64,000 nt of DNA from Caulochytrium protostelioides. Taxonomy: Eukaryota > Chytridiomycota > Caulochytriomycetes > Caulochytriales > Caulochytriaceae. Below are positions 1-10,574 of the stretch, one piece after another. How positions within the stretch are numbered: the first letter of the stretch is position 1; each line of letters begins with the position of its first letter. A program made the translations under genes and the position numbers. The notes beneath the pieces were generated by a model. It was given only the letters and a program-made list of their open reading frames with translations. It had not been told where the DNA came from and did no database searches. Location of the stretch: the NCBI GenBank assembly GCA_003615045.1, contig ML014171.1:1-64000 (forward strand), in the 5' to 3' direction.

Positions 1-92
1 GGTTATGGTGTTTAAGTGTTATTTTGAGTGTGTGCCGAAGGGAGGGTGCATCGGGAATGCCGGGGTTTATATAGTTTTCGGGCCGCGGAGGT

Positions 93-111
93 CCCTAAAA
101 CCCTAAACCCT
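93..111. repeat. Short telomere-like tract, CCCTAAA type
   Basis: Three imperfect units of CCCTAAA stand in tandem (one unit has an extra A). This resembles the plant-type telomere repeat and, less closely, the fungal TTAGGG repeat. It is far too short to be a telomere. It could be an interstitial remnant or chance. Confidence 0.3.
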
Positions 112-189
112 GCGGTGGCAGAGACCCATGGAATGGCACGGAATGCCGCTCTGCCACCCCCTGACGGTGCTATTCTGAGAATTCCGACA

Positions 190-300
190 AATTCTCGAAT
201 GGCAGTGCTTTGCGGCTCCGCAGTGGCGGCACGAAAGAATTCTCGAATGGCGCCGTTGTGCGGCGCCGCTTTGCTGTTCACGAGAAAATTCTCAAATGAA
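190..300. repeat. Degenerate tandem repeat, about 48-bp period, three copies
   Basis: The 14-mer AATTCTCGAATGGC occurs exactly at 190-203 and 238-251, and a variant sits at 287-300. The spacings are therefore 48 and 49 bp. The first two units stay similar for about 32 bases. The second unit contains a perfect 7-bp stem with a 5-nt loop (GGCGCCG at 249-255, CGGCGCC at 261-267). The array lies just left of the virus-like fossil. Whether it belongs to that element is unknown. Confidence 0.6.
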
Positions 301-434
301 GCCGCCACCGTGCGTTCATTGCTGGCATTTCCTCTCACGCCTACCGCCGGTACTCTAGTCGAAAAAAGTAGTCCACGCATGTTGCCCATAGTGGGCCTAC
401 CTGTACGAGCCGTGTTGAATATGTCAAAAAGCGC

Positions 435-1080
435 ATGCCGGCGCGTAAGCGCACTGCCTGTCGCAAGTTCTCCCGTAAGGTCAAAGCCGTTGACTTGTCC
501 CAACTGCCTAAGAGTACTTTCCGTACTCGCGTTGCTCGGTGTCTTATTTCTGGCTACGGTAACCAGGGAGACCAAGCCTTCCTTTTCCGTCCCCGTGAAG
601 GCACAAGCTCGGTTGGATATAATGACATCTTGGAGCTGAATGGCTTGACGGCTGAAGCTCAAGGTTTAGCTCGCAGGATGACTCGGCGACTAAGCGTGAG
701 CGTGACTTTCAACAGAATGATCCTATCGTTTCTTCCTTTGTCTTTGACTTAGAGATTAGCAACTTGTTGCCTTCCTCGTGCATTATTGATATGTACGAGG
801 TTGTTCTCGGACGTGCCTTCGTCGAAGGCTCCTGACGAGTACAATTTGTTGAACAACATTATGAACGATCATAAATTCGTTCATGGTGAACCTAGTTATT
901 GGTTCTACTTTGTGGAGCAATCACGGTATCAAACCGTTTGATATCCGCGAATTTTGTCAGTGGTTCACTGTCCGTAAGGTTGAAGCTATTGCTATGCCTG
1001 TCAATGGCTCGTGCAAGCGGTCCTGGCGTGAGCCCCGCAACATTCGTTGTGGCTTGGGCCAGTATCAAAACAATCTGTTT
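435..1080 (+). pseudogene. Capsid-like fragment of the CRESS-virus fossil
   Basis: The stretch opens with a Lys/Arg-rich segment, as single-stranded-DNA virus capsid proteins often do. It then shows blocks that fit the jelly-roll capsid pattern of CRESS viruses, including an IDMYEVV-like strand and a PF-x5-FCQWF-x-V-x-K block. It lies immediately upstream of the Rep fragment on the same strand. It is broken in several places. The assignment rests on pattern resemblance only. Confidence 0.35.
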
Positions 1081-1139
1081 TGCAATATTTAATCTCAGTT
1101 TTCGGGTAGGTTCGCCAAGCCTCACCACCAGCCCAATCC

Positions 1140-1381
1140 ACCATGCCGTTCCAATTCAACGCCATACCGCTTTCCTCACCTACCCGCACTGCGCCGGGGA
1201 CAAAGAGGCTTTGCAGGAACACCTGCTACAAGTACTACAACCATACGAGGCTAAGTACATCGTCATCGCTAAGGAGCTACACGAAGACGGCAACCCACAC
1301 CTGCACGCCTTCGTCCAATGCACGAAAAAAATTCACACACGGGAACGGAAGTACAAAGGATGTACAACGAGAGGTGTATAG
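1140..1381 (+). pseudogene. Geminivirus-type Rep endonuclease domain fragment
   Basis: The preserved piece covers the N-terminal HUH endonuclease region of a geminivirus Rep (Gemini_AL1 catalytic family). Rolling-circle motif I is present as FLTYP. Motif II is present as HLHAFVQ, preceded by an IVIAKELHEDG segment typical of gemini- and genomovirus Reps. The protein is truncated, and no helicase domain was recognised nearby. The gene is dead. Its host-unlike base composition supports a viral origin. Confidence 0.8.
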
Positions 1382-2068
1382 ATACAACTACAAGCAGGTC
1401 AGGGAAGTCGCAGGTTTTGGCCGCTTAGGTGGTCCGGTGGGTGTACGACTTGTCGCTTTTTCGCACGTTCAGCTAAGATTCTGCCAAAGGGACTGCACCC
1501 AAGTGAAGCCCAAGCTCTACTAGCTGCTGGTCCTCAACCCTAGTGCGTACGCGAGCCGTTTTGCATCCACCGGAGACCCTCTTCCCATAGGAAGTATCTA
1601 TACGTGGGTGGTGAATCCCAAGAGCACCGACAGAACGGAGCAGAGCTCAACAACGTTACTGTCTAGATATACAATATCCAATATATACTGCGGCGTAGGG
1701 TCGATGGCGACCAAGAGACAGCCAGCAGGAGTAAACCGTGGTCTGGTACCCAACACGGGGGCATACGCGATGAATATCAGTCTATTTAGAGTTTAGATTC
1801 AAAAAGCTCTTCATGTGCAAAGAGACTTCGACATGAGCTTCTTCAGCGAAGGCAGAGGAAGCCAGATACTACATTGAGCTATGCTTACAGCTCGGCGGCC
1901 TCATGGGGGAGCTGATCCCTCAACTGAAACGGGGGAACACGGCAGAAGTTGCGAGAGTTGTCGTTCTGAGTCCGGTGCATCTAAGGTCTAAGGCCTATCG
2001 AAATCTGGAAAAAGACAACAAGGTATTTGAGCGAGTCATCATGGCAACGATATGTGTGAACACAAGCA

Positions 2069-2338
2069 TTGTTGAGTGCTGACCCTTGGCGTTCTAGCAT
2101 GCGTCCTAGAGGATTCCTGTGCGATGAAGTAAAACACAGTATTCTTCTTTCCTTCCGACGTAGCCCGTTTTCATTCACGAACCATGTGCTTGTCAAAAAC
2201 ACCAGCTTCGGTGCGGGGTATCGCACGGTGACTGTGCCTCTTGTGTCGCAGTTTGTGAATCTCCCACCGGGAACTAGCACCTCAAGGACCACGCAGTACA
2301 GTGGCCAGGCTTACTTCACGCTGATCGTGTGGTTATAA
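2069..2338 (+). pseudogene. Capsid C-terminus-like fragment of the fossil
   Basis: The fragment reads as a beta-strand-rich end of a small protein, with an alternating polar/hydrophobic finish (SGQAYFTLIVWL and then a stop) like the C-terminus of CRESS-virus capsid proteins. Composition is AT-rich compared with the flanking host genes. It could belong to the same capsid as the upstream fragment or to a second copy; the sequence alone does not say. Confidence 0.3.
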
Positions 2339-2340
2339 GA

Positions 2341-3476
2341 GTGATCCTGCTGTTGCGCGAAGGAGTGTCAGAAAGGGAACTTGGCCGTTTGATAGAGATC
2401 TTCACTGCATGCAAGCTGATCGTTTCTCAAACCACGTGGCCCAGCCCTCGAGGTCCACTACGACGACAAACTAGAGCTAAAGTGTCGGTGAACGGTGTCA
2501 CTGCCTAATTGCGACATCCCTTGCGACATCTCACGAAGTGGACTGCGGCGATCCAAATACGCGCAGCGTGAAGGTGTTCGATCTCAAGTTACAAGTTGCC
2601 GTTACAGGTTAAATCTCTAAGTTAAGTCTATAAGTTATAATGCCAGCCCACGTGTCAAACGCCGAGACGTCGGGTCGCTCGCTCACTTATGCGGTCTGGT
2701 GTGCGTCTTGAGTTACGTGAATCATAGTTGGTCTGACGAAGGGAAAAAGTCATTGCACACCAGGCTTGCCATGGCTAGGTGCCTCGTCTGTGCGCTGACG
2801 ACCCTGCGGTGGAATGGGCGGAGAGACTGGACGGAAGGTCCATGGATGGTGGGTTGTCGAAGCCAAACCAGGACAACGGCACCTCAGCGACCCTCAACAA
2901 GGCCGAGGGCGCGGGCGAAACTCATGCGTATGCGTCCCGTTCCGCAAGGGCGTTTTGTCGCTGGCGCTGGCGCTGGCGCTGGCGCTGCCGACGCCGCGGG
3001 CCGGCCAGCGACGCGTGTCGTGGGGACCGTGGATGCTGGTCCGCTTGTCGAGACGCGCGCGTGGGATGCGCCGGGCGCTTCCGGAGCCGAGCGTGCATGC
3101 CCCTTCCGTGGCGACTGCGGCGCGTCGCGGCGTCGTCGTGGGGGCGAAGCCCATCGATGCGGGCGACGATGGGAGGCGGTCGCGGCCGACGGGGAAGCGT
3201 CCGCCTGCCTCGCGCTCTGCCGTCTTGGCGACGTCAGGCCTCCGCTGTGCCGCGGTGGCCTTTCGCCGCCGCCGCCGTCGCTGCCGCTGCCGTCGCTGCC
3301 GCCGCCGTCGTGGACCCCTGGACGCGTGCCGGTGACGGCCATGCTGACGGTGAGGAGGGCAAACGCCGGATCATGGCTCCGCCGTGGGCCGTGGGCCGAC
3401 GCGCCTTCAGCCTGCGGTGTGGCGCTGCCGCCGCCGGGCGTCGCCGCCGGCGTCGCCGGCCTCAGCCCTCCTGGCG
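2341..3476. other. Intergenic: fossil edge to lipase gene
   Basis: Base composition changes sharply around 2700, from AT-richer to very GC-rich. Several overlapping ORFs exist in all frames after 2700, but they show only low-complexity Arg/Ala/Pro text and no family blocks. A (CTGGCG)n run lies at 2961-2988. The 5' part of the lipase transcript probably lies here. Confidence 0.5.
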
Positions 3477-5079
3477 ATGTCGGCTGAGGCGCCCGTCGCG
3501 TGGCCGGCCGGCCGTCCCTGGCGCCCATCGCTTCGACCAGACTCCGGGGGAGGCGGCCGCTCGTCCCGATCGGCGTTCGACCCCACGCGGTATGGGCGGC
3601 ATGCGGCCGTGGCCGCCGTCGTGGTATTCGACGGACCGCCGTGGTATCGATCGTCCAGACCGATGACCGGCCGACGGGAGGACTCGTGGCCATCCTCCTG
3701 CATTCAACGGCCTCCCGCCGTTTCCAGTGCTGAGACCGACCCCCGACCCCCGACCTCCCATTCGCCCATCGGTCCTCAATCACGTGATCGCGTCTGCGAC
3801 GATTCGCTGAGACGGCTCTGCGGCGCGCTCACGGCGCGCTCATTCAGCCCCACCTACCAGCACGCCGATCCCCGCGCCGGCATGGCTCGGCCCCCGCCCG
3901 CGTCGCCGGGCGCCGAGACGGCGCCCATGACCCCCGCGACCGCGGCCCGCGACGGCTGCCCCCCGTGGCCTCATCGCGAGCGGCGACCCCCCTTCCCTGG
4001 CGACCCGTATGCCGCGGCGCCCGAGACGTCGCCGCCGCCCTACGTGGAGCACGATGCCGTCCACGTCGCCGTCGAGGCGGCCACGCGCCGCGATCGACCA
4101 TCGATGTCCGTGCCGAAGCGCCGCCATGAGGTCGCGGCGCCTGACGTGAAACGACCCGAGGCGCCGGCGCCGGCGCCGGCACCGGCACCGGCGCCGGCAC
4201 GGGACGCGGTTACACCGATCCAGTGGCGGTCGCCCCGCGGCATCAGTCTCAGCCCGAGTTCATCGGCCGCGACGAGCGCGTCGCGCGGGCACACGATGCA
4301 CTCAGCGTCCCACAGCCGCCTGAGCCCGTCACCGCGGGTATCACAAACCGCCTCGCAGCTCGGCCTCGAGGGAATCGACGGAGCCGGGCACCGAGCACCC
4401 GCCGCCCGTGCCGGTGCCGGCCCCCACGAGCCCTTCGTGACAGCGACGGCGACGACAACGACAACGACGACAATGACGGCGGCGGCCTTCTCCCCGTCAG
4501 GACCGCCGCTCGCGTCGCCGTCGCTGATGGTGTCGCACGCCGCATCCATGTCGCCGTCGCTGTCGCGATCCCCGTCGCCCTCTCGGTCGCCCTCGCCGCG
4601 GCTCGACCGCGATGCCCATCAAGGGCGGATCGCTCATGGCGGTCAGGGCGGCCATGGTGGTCCTCAGCTGATGGACCGCGGCGTCGTCGCGGCGTTGCTG
4701 TGGGACGAGCACGAAACCTCTAGCTCCGCGTCGAGCAGCCGCGGTCCGCAAACGGCTTCGGAGTGCCTTCCCTCCGTCGGCTCGGTCGGCCGCACGACCG
4801 CCGGCTCGGACTCGGCGGCCTCGTCGGAGGTGGCGACGCCCCGCGCGAGCAGCGCCGCCGCGTCGGCGGCGCACACGCCGAGCCGGCTCGCAGGCGGGTG
4901 GACGCCCGCCAAGCCGATCCCGCCCTTATCGGATGCGTTTGCCGTCCTCGATGCGGGCGACGCCGATGCGGACGACGCGGACGACGCGGACATCGAAGAA
5001 AACGCGGGGCGGCGTGCGGCTGCGCCACACCGCGGCGCGTGGCCCCACGTGACCCGGTTGGCCCGCCCCGCGCTGCTGC

Positions 5080-5110
<31 letters not shown>

Positions 5111-7961
5111 ATCGTTCCCGACGGCCGCGCAGCCGTCCACCCTCGGCGCGCCAACGGGCCCGTCGCTGGCGACCGAGGCTGACGCGGGCGCGGCTGGCAT
5201 CGATACGGACGATGAGTACTCCGGCTTCGAGTCGGCGTTCCCGCAGGACTCGCCGGGCAGCCTCGGCTACCGCGCCGACGACAGCGTCGCGGGGGACGCC
5301 CATGGTCTCTATCGGGACCGTCCGTTCAGTGCTGACTCCGGCCGCATGGGGGTCCCGCCCCACCGGAAGCACTGGGGGTCGGCGGAGTCCCCGTCTGATC
5401 CCGGCCGGGGGGCATCAGCCTCCACGGCGGCGGCGCTCGCGGCCTCGGGAGGGTCTGCAGCGGCGCCCACAGCTCCCTCGAGCTGCGCGTCGCCGATGAC
5501 GGCGCAGCTGACGCCGTTCTCGAAGCGCGGCAACGCCGCCGAGCTGATCCGGATGGACTCGCCCGCGACGATGACGGCGGCAGCGGTGGCGGCGGCCTCC
5601 GACGACGATGTGGCGGGCACGCTCGCGATCCTGCGGCACCACCGAGCCCTCCATGCGGAGCTGCTCGTGCAGGAAGACCATGACTCGGGCGCGACGGTCC
5701 GCCTGGCGGACCTGATGCATCGCGGGCCGTCCAGCTACCGCTCGATCGCACATCGCAAAACCAACCGGACCCACGTGCCGCGATACACGTACGCCGATCT
5801 GGATGACAACGGCCCTGATACCTCCACATCGGAAGAGGACGACGCGGGCGACCGTGACGATTGGGACGATGACGACGACGGGCACGGCACGGCCATCGGG
5901 GCATCGCTCGCGGCGTCGCCATCATCGTCTCACTCGTCGTCGACGGCTGCGACGATAGCGGCAGGCGACGAGCAGCAGCACGGCTCGGCACGCTCGCGCG
6001 GCGAGATGCGGCGGCGCTTGGGATCGTACCTGACGTCGGGCTTCTTGACACGGCGCCGTCAACTCGGCCACGGCCACGCTGCACCCACCGCCGTGGCGCC
6101 CACGGCGAAGGGGACGACGGTGAATCCCTCGGAGAACGGCCGCGGCGACCCTGGCGGCTTGGGGGCAGCGCGCCGCACCGACGCGGCCAAGAAGCCGCTG
6201 TCGCGGCACCGCGCTGCGAAGCAACTGAAGCAGAGGCGCCAGCAGACGACGCTCAGCAGCGCGACGCGGCATAGTCTGATGGGGCGGCTTCTGCAGTATC
6301 CGCTGCTGCTAGGGATCGTCGGGATCATGTCGCTCGAGCTGGTCGCGTACTTCCTCGTCCGCCAGTGGGTCATCTTTTGCGAATGGGCGTTCACGTGGCG
6401 CGGCATGCGTAAGGTCTATCGAGACCAGCTGCGGCAGAGCCGGACGCAGGACGAGTGGAACCGCAACGCGCAGCAGTTGGATCAGTACCTAGGCAACGAC
6501 GCGTGGCGGTATGAGGACGCCTGCCCGTACTACGACGTCGAGCTCGTTGAGAAGACCGTCCGCCGCATCCGGCGGTACCGCCTCGAGCTGGAAACGAACG
6601 CGACCCTGTCGCCGGAAGAGCGCGCGTACGCGGTGCAGGAGCTGAAGCGCCTGCTCGAGCATACGGGCTGCAAGAGCAACCTGGGCGGCATTGAGAACGA
6701 AGCGCTGTACTCACATACGTACTTTGGCAGCAAGCTCCAGGTCGAGCGGTATGTCAGCGAGGTGTGCCTGGCCCTGGAGGCGCTGGCGCGCTGCTCAGAA
6801 TTGTCAACCGACGCGAAGCTGACGTTTTTCGAGAATGCATCGCGCACGTATGGCCGCAGCGCTCTGTGCCTCAGCGGCGGCGCGAGCGTGACCTATTATC
6901 ACATCGGCGTCGTCAAGGCCCTCATCGCGACGGGCAATATGCCCAAGGTCATCACCGGCACGAGCGGCGGCGCCTACGTGGCCGCCATGATCGCCGTTCG
7001 CACCGACGACGAGCTCCGCGCGGAGGTGTTTACCCCGGACGTGTACAAGCATCTCACCATCTTCGATGACTCCTGGCTCGAGCGCTTCCGGCGGTGGTGG
7101 CAGACGGGCGCCATGTTCGACCCGAACGTCAGCTACCAGCGGCTGCCTTGGATCACTAAGGGCCCGCTCACCTTTATGGAGGCATACCGCCGCACGGGCC
7201 GCACACTGTGCATCTCGGTCTCTCCCAACAAGCCGCACTCGCCGCCAAAGCTGCTCAACTGGATCACGTCGCCGGACGTCGTAATCGGCAGCGCCGTGAT
7301 GGCGTCCTCCGCGATCCCCGGGTTCCTGCGACCTGTTGAACTGATCATGAAGACGGCGTCCGGCGACCTCGTGCCGTGGCGCGGCGTCGGCAAGCGCTGG
7401 CGAGACGGCAGCCTGCAGAGCGATGTGCCCGAGCGCGAGCTGCACCAGCTCTTCGATGTCTCGTATACCATCGTCTCGCAGGTCAATCCGCATATTCGGC
7501 TGTTCTTTTTCGAGGGCCGCGGCGCGTCCGGCATGCCCACCGCCCACCGCCAGGGCCGCGGATGGCGCGGCGGGTTCATCGCGTCCACCGTCGTTCAGGG
7601 CATCAAGCTCGATCTGCTCAAGTGGCTGATGCTGCTGCGCGATGCCGAGATCCTGCCCCGCTTCATGAACACCGACTGGAGCAACCTCTTCACGCAGCGC
7701 TTTGAGGGCAACAGCACGATTATCCCGGGCACGTGTTTGCGCGACCACCTCACCCTGCTCACGAGCCCCACGTATGACGATATGGCGCGCTACATTAACG
7801 GCGGCGAACTCGACACCTGGCCGAAGCTGCATATGATCCAGAACCGGATGCGGATCGAGTCCACCATCAAGAAATTTAAGAACCTCTACCGCAAGAAAAA
7901 GGCGGCGCGCCTGCCGCCGACCCCCGTTGGGCCCCGGCTCGACGTGGGATCGCGGTCGTGA
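3477..7961 (+). CDS. Patatin-like triacylglycerol lipase (Tgl/Sdp1-type)
   Basis: Predicted lipid-droplet lipase that hydrolyses triacylglycerol, related to yeast Tgl3/4/5 and plant SDP1. Counting from the first in-frame ATG (1494 aa), residues 1 to about 900 are low complexity (Ser/Ala/Pro/Asp-rich, with an AP repeat and SRSPSP runs). A hydrophobic segment follows at about 941-975. Next comes a block typical of DUF3336 (WAFTWRGMRK and onward), the usual partner of this lipase domain. The patatin fold shows the glycine-rich oxyanion loop LSGGA near 1131-1136, the nucleophile elbow GTSGG with Ser1163, and the catalytic Asp of RDGS at 1310. The Ser/Asp dyad is therefore intact. The start is uncertain: an ATG at 3882 has a better context, and the N-terminal 130 residues look barely coding. 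The protein is about twice the length of yeast Tgl4. It converges on the aldo/keto-reductase gene 240 bp downstream. Confidence 0.9.
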
Positions 7962-8203
7962 ATGAGGCCCACACCAGGTCATGACTTCGACCATCATGCC
8001 GACTATCGTAGCGACTATGAACTCGACGATGATAGGGTGTATCGATGGCAGTGCCCTCGCCCCCCTCGCCCCCTTCTGTCTCGGCTTTCGCCAATTTCAT
8101 TTGTGGTTGTCATTTCATTTGTTGTTTTGATCTCTATGATGATTGACGGGATTGAGAAAGTAATTGCCATGGTCTCTGTCGCACGCTTTCCTGATCGATC
8201 TAT

Positions 8204-10051
8204 TCACATGTGCGAGATGACCTCGCGCATCATAGCCACCGTTTCTGGGGTGTAGGCTGGTGCCAGGGCGGCATGAACAGCGCTGTCGACGTGATGGGGC
8301 GAGCGGGCGCCGACCAGCGTCGAGATGCCGCCATACCGCTTCGCTTCGCTGAAGCAGACGCGGAGCGCTTGGTGCGCGAGCGTCCGCGACTCCGCCGCGG
8401 CGTCGCCATGCTGTGCGGCATGGGCCGCCGCGACGCTCGCGAGCACGCCGGCGAGGTCGTCGTTCGACTTACCGGAGACCATCTCCGCGAGCGCCTGAAT
8501 GCCTTCGACAAGCTGCGCCATGTCGTCAAAGTAGCGCTGAGACCACGCGTCGAGGGCGTAGGCGGCGTCGTCGTCGGCGTCGTCGGCGTCTTTCGCGTCG
8601 GCTTGGCGGGACCGGTGGTGCTGCAGACGGGCGGCCAGCATCGCTCGGGCCTGGTCGAGACTCGGCCTCACGGTGCGGCGGAGGAAGTGGTCGGCGACCA
8701 GCGCGTTGGTCGAGATGACGGGGAGGTGTTCGCCCAGCGTCTGCGCCCACGTGAGATGCGCCAGGATCGCGCGGTCGGAAGGCGCGTCGGCCGCGGCGGG
8801 CACAGCCTCCAGCACGTCCAGGGCCTGCAGTTCGGCGTCCACGGCCGAGCGGAAGCGCGGCGTCAACGACGCGGCGTCGCCATACTGCGGGCCGTGCTGC
8901 GCCTGGAGCTGCGCGCAGGACAGCCCCATTTTGCGGAGTCCTGCCGTCGTTCCGGCACCCGCGCTAGCGCGGGTGCCCGACGCCGACTCGGACGCCGACA
9001 GGGTCTCCGCGCGAGGCGGCAGACCGAGGGTGAGGAGGGGCCGTTGCGTGAGAAGCCAGAGCTGGTGCTGCTGCGCGAGTTCGCGGAGACTCGGGACGTC
9101 GTGGCGCGGACGCACCAGCGCGCCCTGCTCCATAATGTTGTAGGGGACCTCGAGCGCGACGAGATGGCGGTCGAGCTGGTGCACCGCGAGGTCCGAGAGG
9201 ATCCGGTCGAGCGGGAGGTGATGCGGGTGCTGCCCGTCGTGCATGGTGCTGCTTGCGATTCCCCAGCCGCCAATGCGCCCGGCCTCGGTCTGCGCCTCGA
9301 GCCACGTGGCCGCCGCGCGGATCGCACGCACCACGTGGTCGAGATCAACGCCGTGGCCCGGCCGATGTCCCGGCAACGCGGTCAAAAAGAGCCGCTCCGG
9401 GGAGTTGAGCATCAAGACATCCACGCTGCGGCCGAGGCGCGCCTCGCTCTGCGCCAGGCGCTTCTCGAGCGTCGCCGGATGCAGGCTGTAGGACTCGACA
9501 ACACCATCGTGCGCCGTCGTCGTGCCGCCCGCCGACGACGCGTGGACCCGCCGCGCCTCGGGCTCGGCCGCCGCGGCCGGCGTGAACGCGAACCCAGCCT
9601 TGGTGACCACGATCACGGGCGGCCGCCCCGCGCGCTGCGCCGCCGTCTCGCGCAGCACGGCCCCAATGAGCGCCTCGCTGCGGCCGGCCTGGAAATGGTC
9701 GCTCGTGTCCACGAGGGTCACGCCGTGGGTGCACAGCGCCGCGGCCAGCGCCGCGCGGTGCTGCGCCTCGTCGAGGTCGAGCCGGTAGCTCCCAAGACCC
9801 ATCAGCGTCGGCTGCCACGTCGGCCGCTTGGGCACCGCGACATACGGCAACCGGGTGGACGGGGCGGCCGTCAACGCCGGCGACGAGGCGGCGGCTAGCG
9901 CGGCGGCTGGCAAGGAGGCGGAGGCGGAGGCGGAGACGAAGCGCCGTGCCGAGCGATCAGGGCAGCGCCACGGCGCGCGATGCAGCACGAGCGGCCGCGC
10001 GCAGCAGCGCCAGGGCCGCGTGGCGAGGACCGCCGCTTCGTATCTGGCCAT
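8204..10051 (-). CDS. Aldo/keto reductase-like protein, catalytic residues altered
   Basis: A 615-aa protein with an Arg-rich, acid-poor N-terminus that could be a mitochondrial presequence, then an aldo/keto reductase (TIM-barrel) domain from about residue 70. Family marks are LMGLGSYRLD, DTSDHFQAGRSE (115-126) and VTKAG with Lys151. In active AKRs the residue at 120 is the catalytic Tyr; here it is Phe. The usual His in the LLHNPE-type strand is Asn (LNSPE, Asn216). Asp115 and Lys151 remain. About 200 extra residues form an Ala/Asp-rich helical C-terminal extension. The protein may have lost reductase activity or may use another mechanism. The start is a true ATG. It is convergent with the lipase gene and tandem with the next minus-strand gene. 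Confidence 0.8.
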   Translation of the reverse strand: MARYEAAVLATRPWRCCARPLVLHRAPWRCPDRSARRFVSASASASLPAAALAAASSPALTAAPSTRLPYVAVPKRPTWQPTLMGLGSYRLDLDEAQHRAALAAALCTHGVTLVDTSDHFQAGRSEALIGAVLRETAAQRAGRPPVIVVTKAGFAFTPAAAAEPEARRVHASSAGGTTTAHDGVVESYSLHPATLEKRLAQSEARLGRSVDVLMLNSPERLFLTALPGHRPGHGVDLDHVVRAIRAAATWLEAQTEAGRIGGWGIASSTMHDGQHPHHLPLDRILSDLAVHQLDRHLVALEVPYNIMEQGALVRPRHDVPSLRELAQQHQLWLLTQRPLLTLGLPPRAETLSASESASGTRASAGAGTTAGLRKMGLSCAQLQAQHGPQYGDAASLTPRFRSAVDAELQALDVLEAVPAAADAPSDRAILAHLTWAQTLGEHLPVISTNALVADHFLRRTVRPSLDQARAMLAARLQHHRSRQADAKDADDADDDAAYALDAWSQRYFDDMAQLVEGIQALAEMVSGKSNDDLAGVLASVAAAHAAQHGDAAAESRTLAHQALRVCFSEAKRYGGISTLVGARSPHHVDSAVHAALAPAYTPETVAMMREVISHM

Positions 10052-10574
10052 CCCGTAGCGCAGCAGACAGGGATCGGCGACAGCGAAGAAGCGTCACGTG
10101 GCTTCCGCGCTAGGATGGCATCACGGCGATCCGTGGCATGCCACGCTGCTGGCCACGGGTGAGGCGGATCGCTCGGATCGCACGGCTCCACGTGCGCGCA
10201 CGGCGTCCTTTTTCGCCTGCTGATTCGGGCGCTCGCTGGCGTGTTCTGCTGGGCCGAGCGGAGTTTGATCGGGGCCGATGATGTGAGGCCGAGGGTCCAG
10301 AGGCCGAAGCGTTGCTGCTTCGGTGCCGCACGTCTTTCGATTCCGTGGAAGGACGCCACATCTCCGCCCCACCGCCGCCACGGACACAAGCCACACGTAT
10401 GGCATTGCAGCGCATCCCAATCGCTTTCCGTGATTCAAAGGAGCTCGCGAACCCATGGGCCGACCCGACCCGACGCCAGTGCTCGCTTCTCCCCTCATCG
10501 CCACTCCCTTTCCAGCATGATAGATCCGTTGCAGCCAAAGGGTCGAACCGATGTCTCTTGAGATGGATGATGCG
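10052..10574. other. Intergenic between two minus-strand genes
   Basis: This holds the presumed promoter and 5' leader of the AKR-like gene and the 3' end of the next gene. It is less GC-rich than the coding regions. I see no further gene. Confidence 0.5.

Larger units (their letters stand above)
430..2340 (+). mobile_element. Fossil of a geminivirus/CRESS-DNA virus-like element (broken)
   Basis: This stretch is visibly AT-richer than the surrounding genome. On the plus strand it carries a recognisable fragment of a geminivirus-type replication initiator (about 1140-1381). It also has fragments resembling single-stranded-DNA virus capsid proteins on both sides (about 430-1075 and 2070-2338). 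No full-length viral gene remains, and the coding is interrupted many times (at least half a dozen breaks). It is best read as an old endogenous viral element, related to the gemini- or genomovirus lineage known to leave copies in fungal genomes. No clear terminal repeats or origin nonanucleotide were seen. Family and Rep identity are well supported. The capsid assignment and the outer limits are less certain. Confidence 0.7.

Noticed and set aside
12-662. 216-codon minus-strand ORF at the left edge, overlapping a 203-codon plus-strand ORF
   Set aside because: Both cross the 48-bp repeat and the fossil and show only repeat-derived text; neither looks like a gene.
2779-3783. Overlapping ORFs on both strands before the lipase
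   Set aside because: Low-complexity Arg/Ala text in every frame; no start, splice or family support for a separate gene.
8210-9898. 562-codon plus-strand ORF
   Set aside because: Antisense shadow of the AKR-like gene, Arg-rich text caused by GC-ending codons, no family block.
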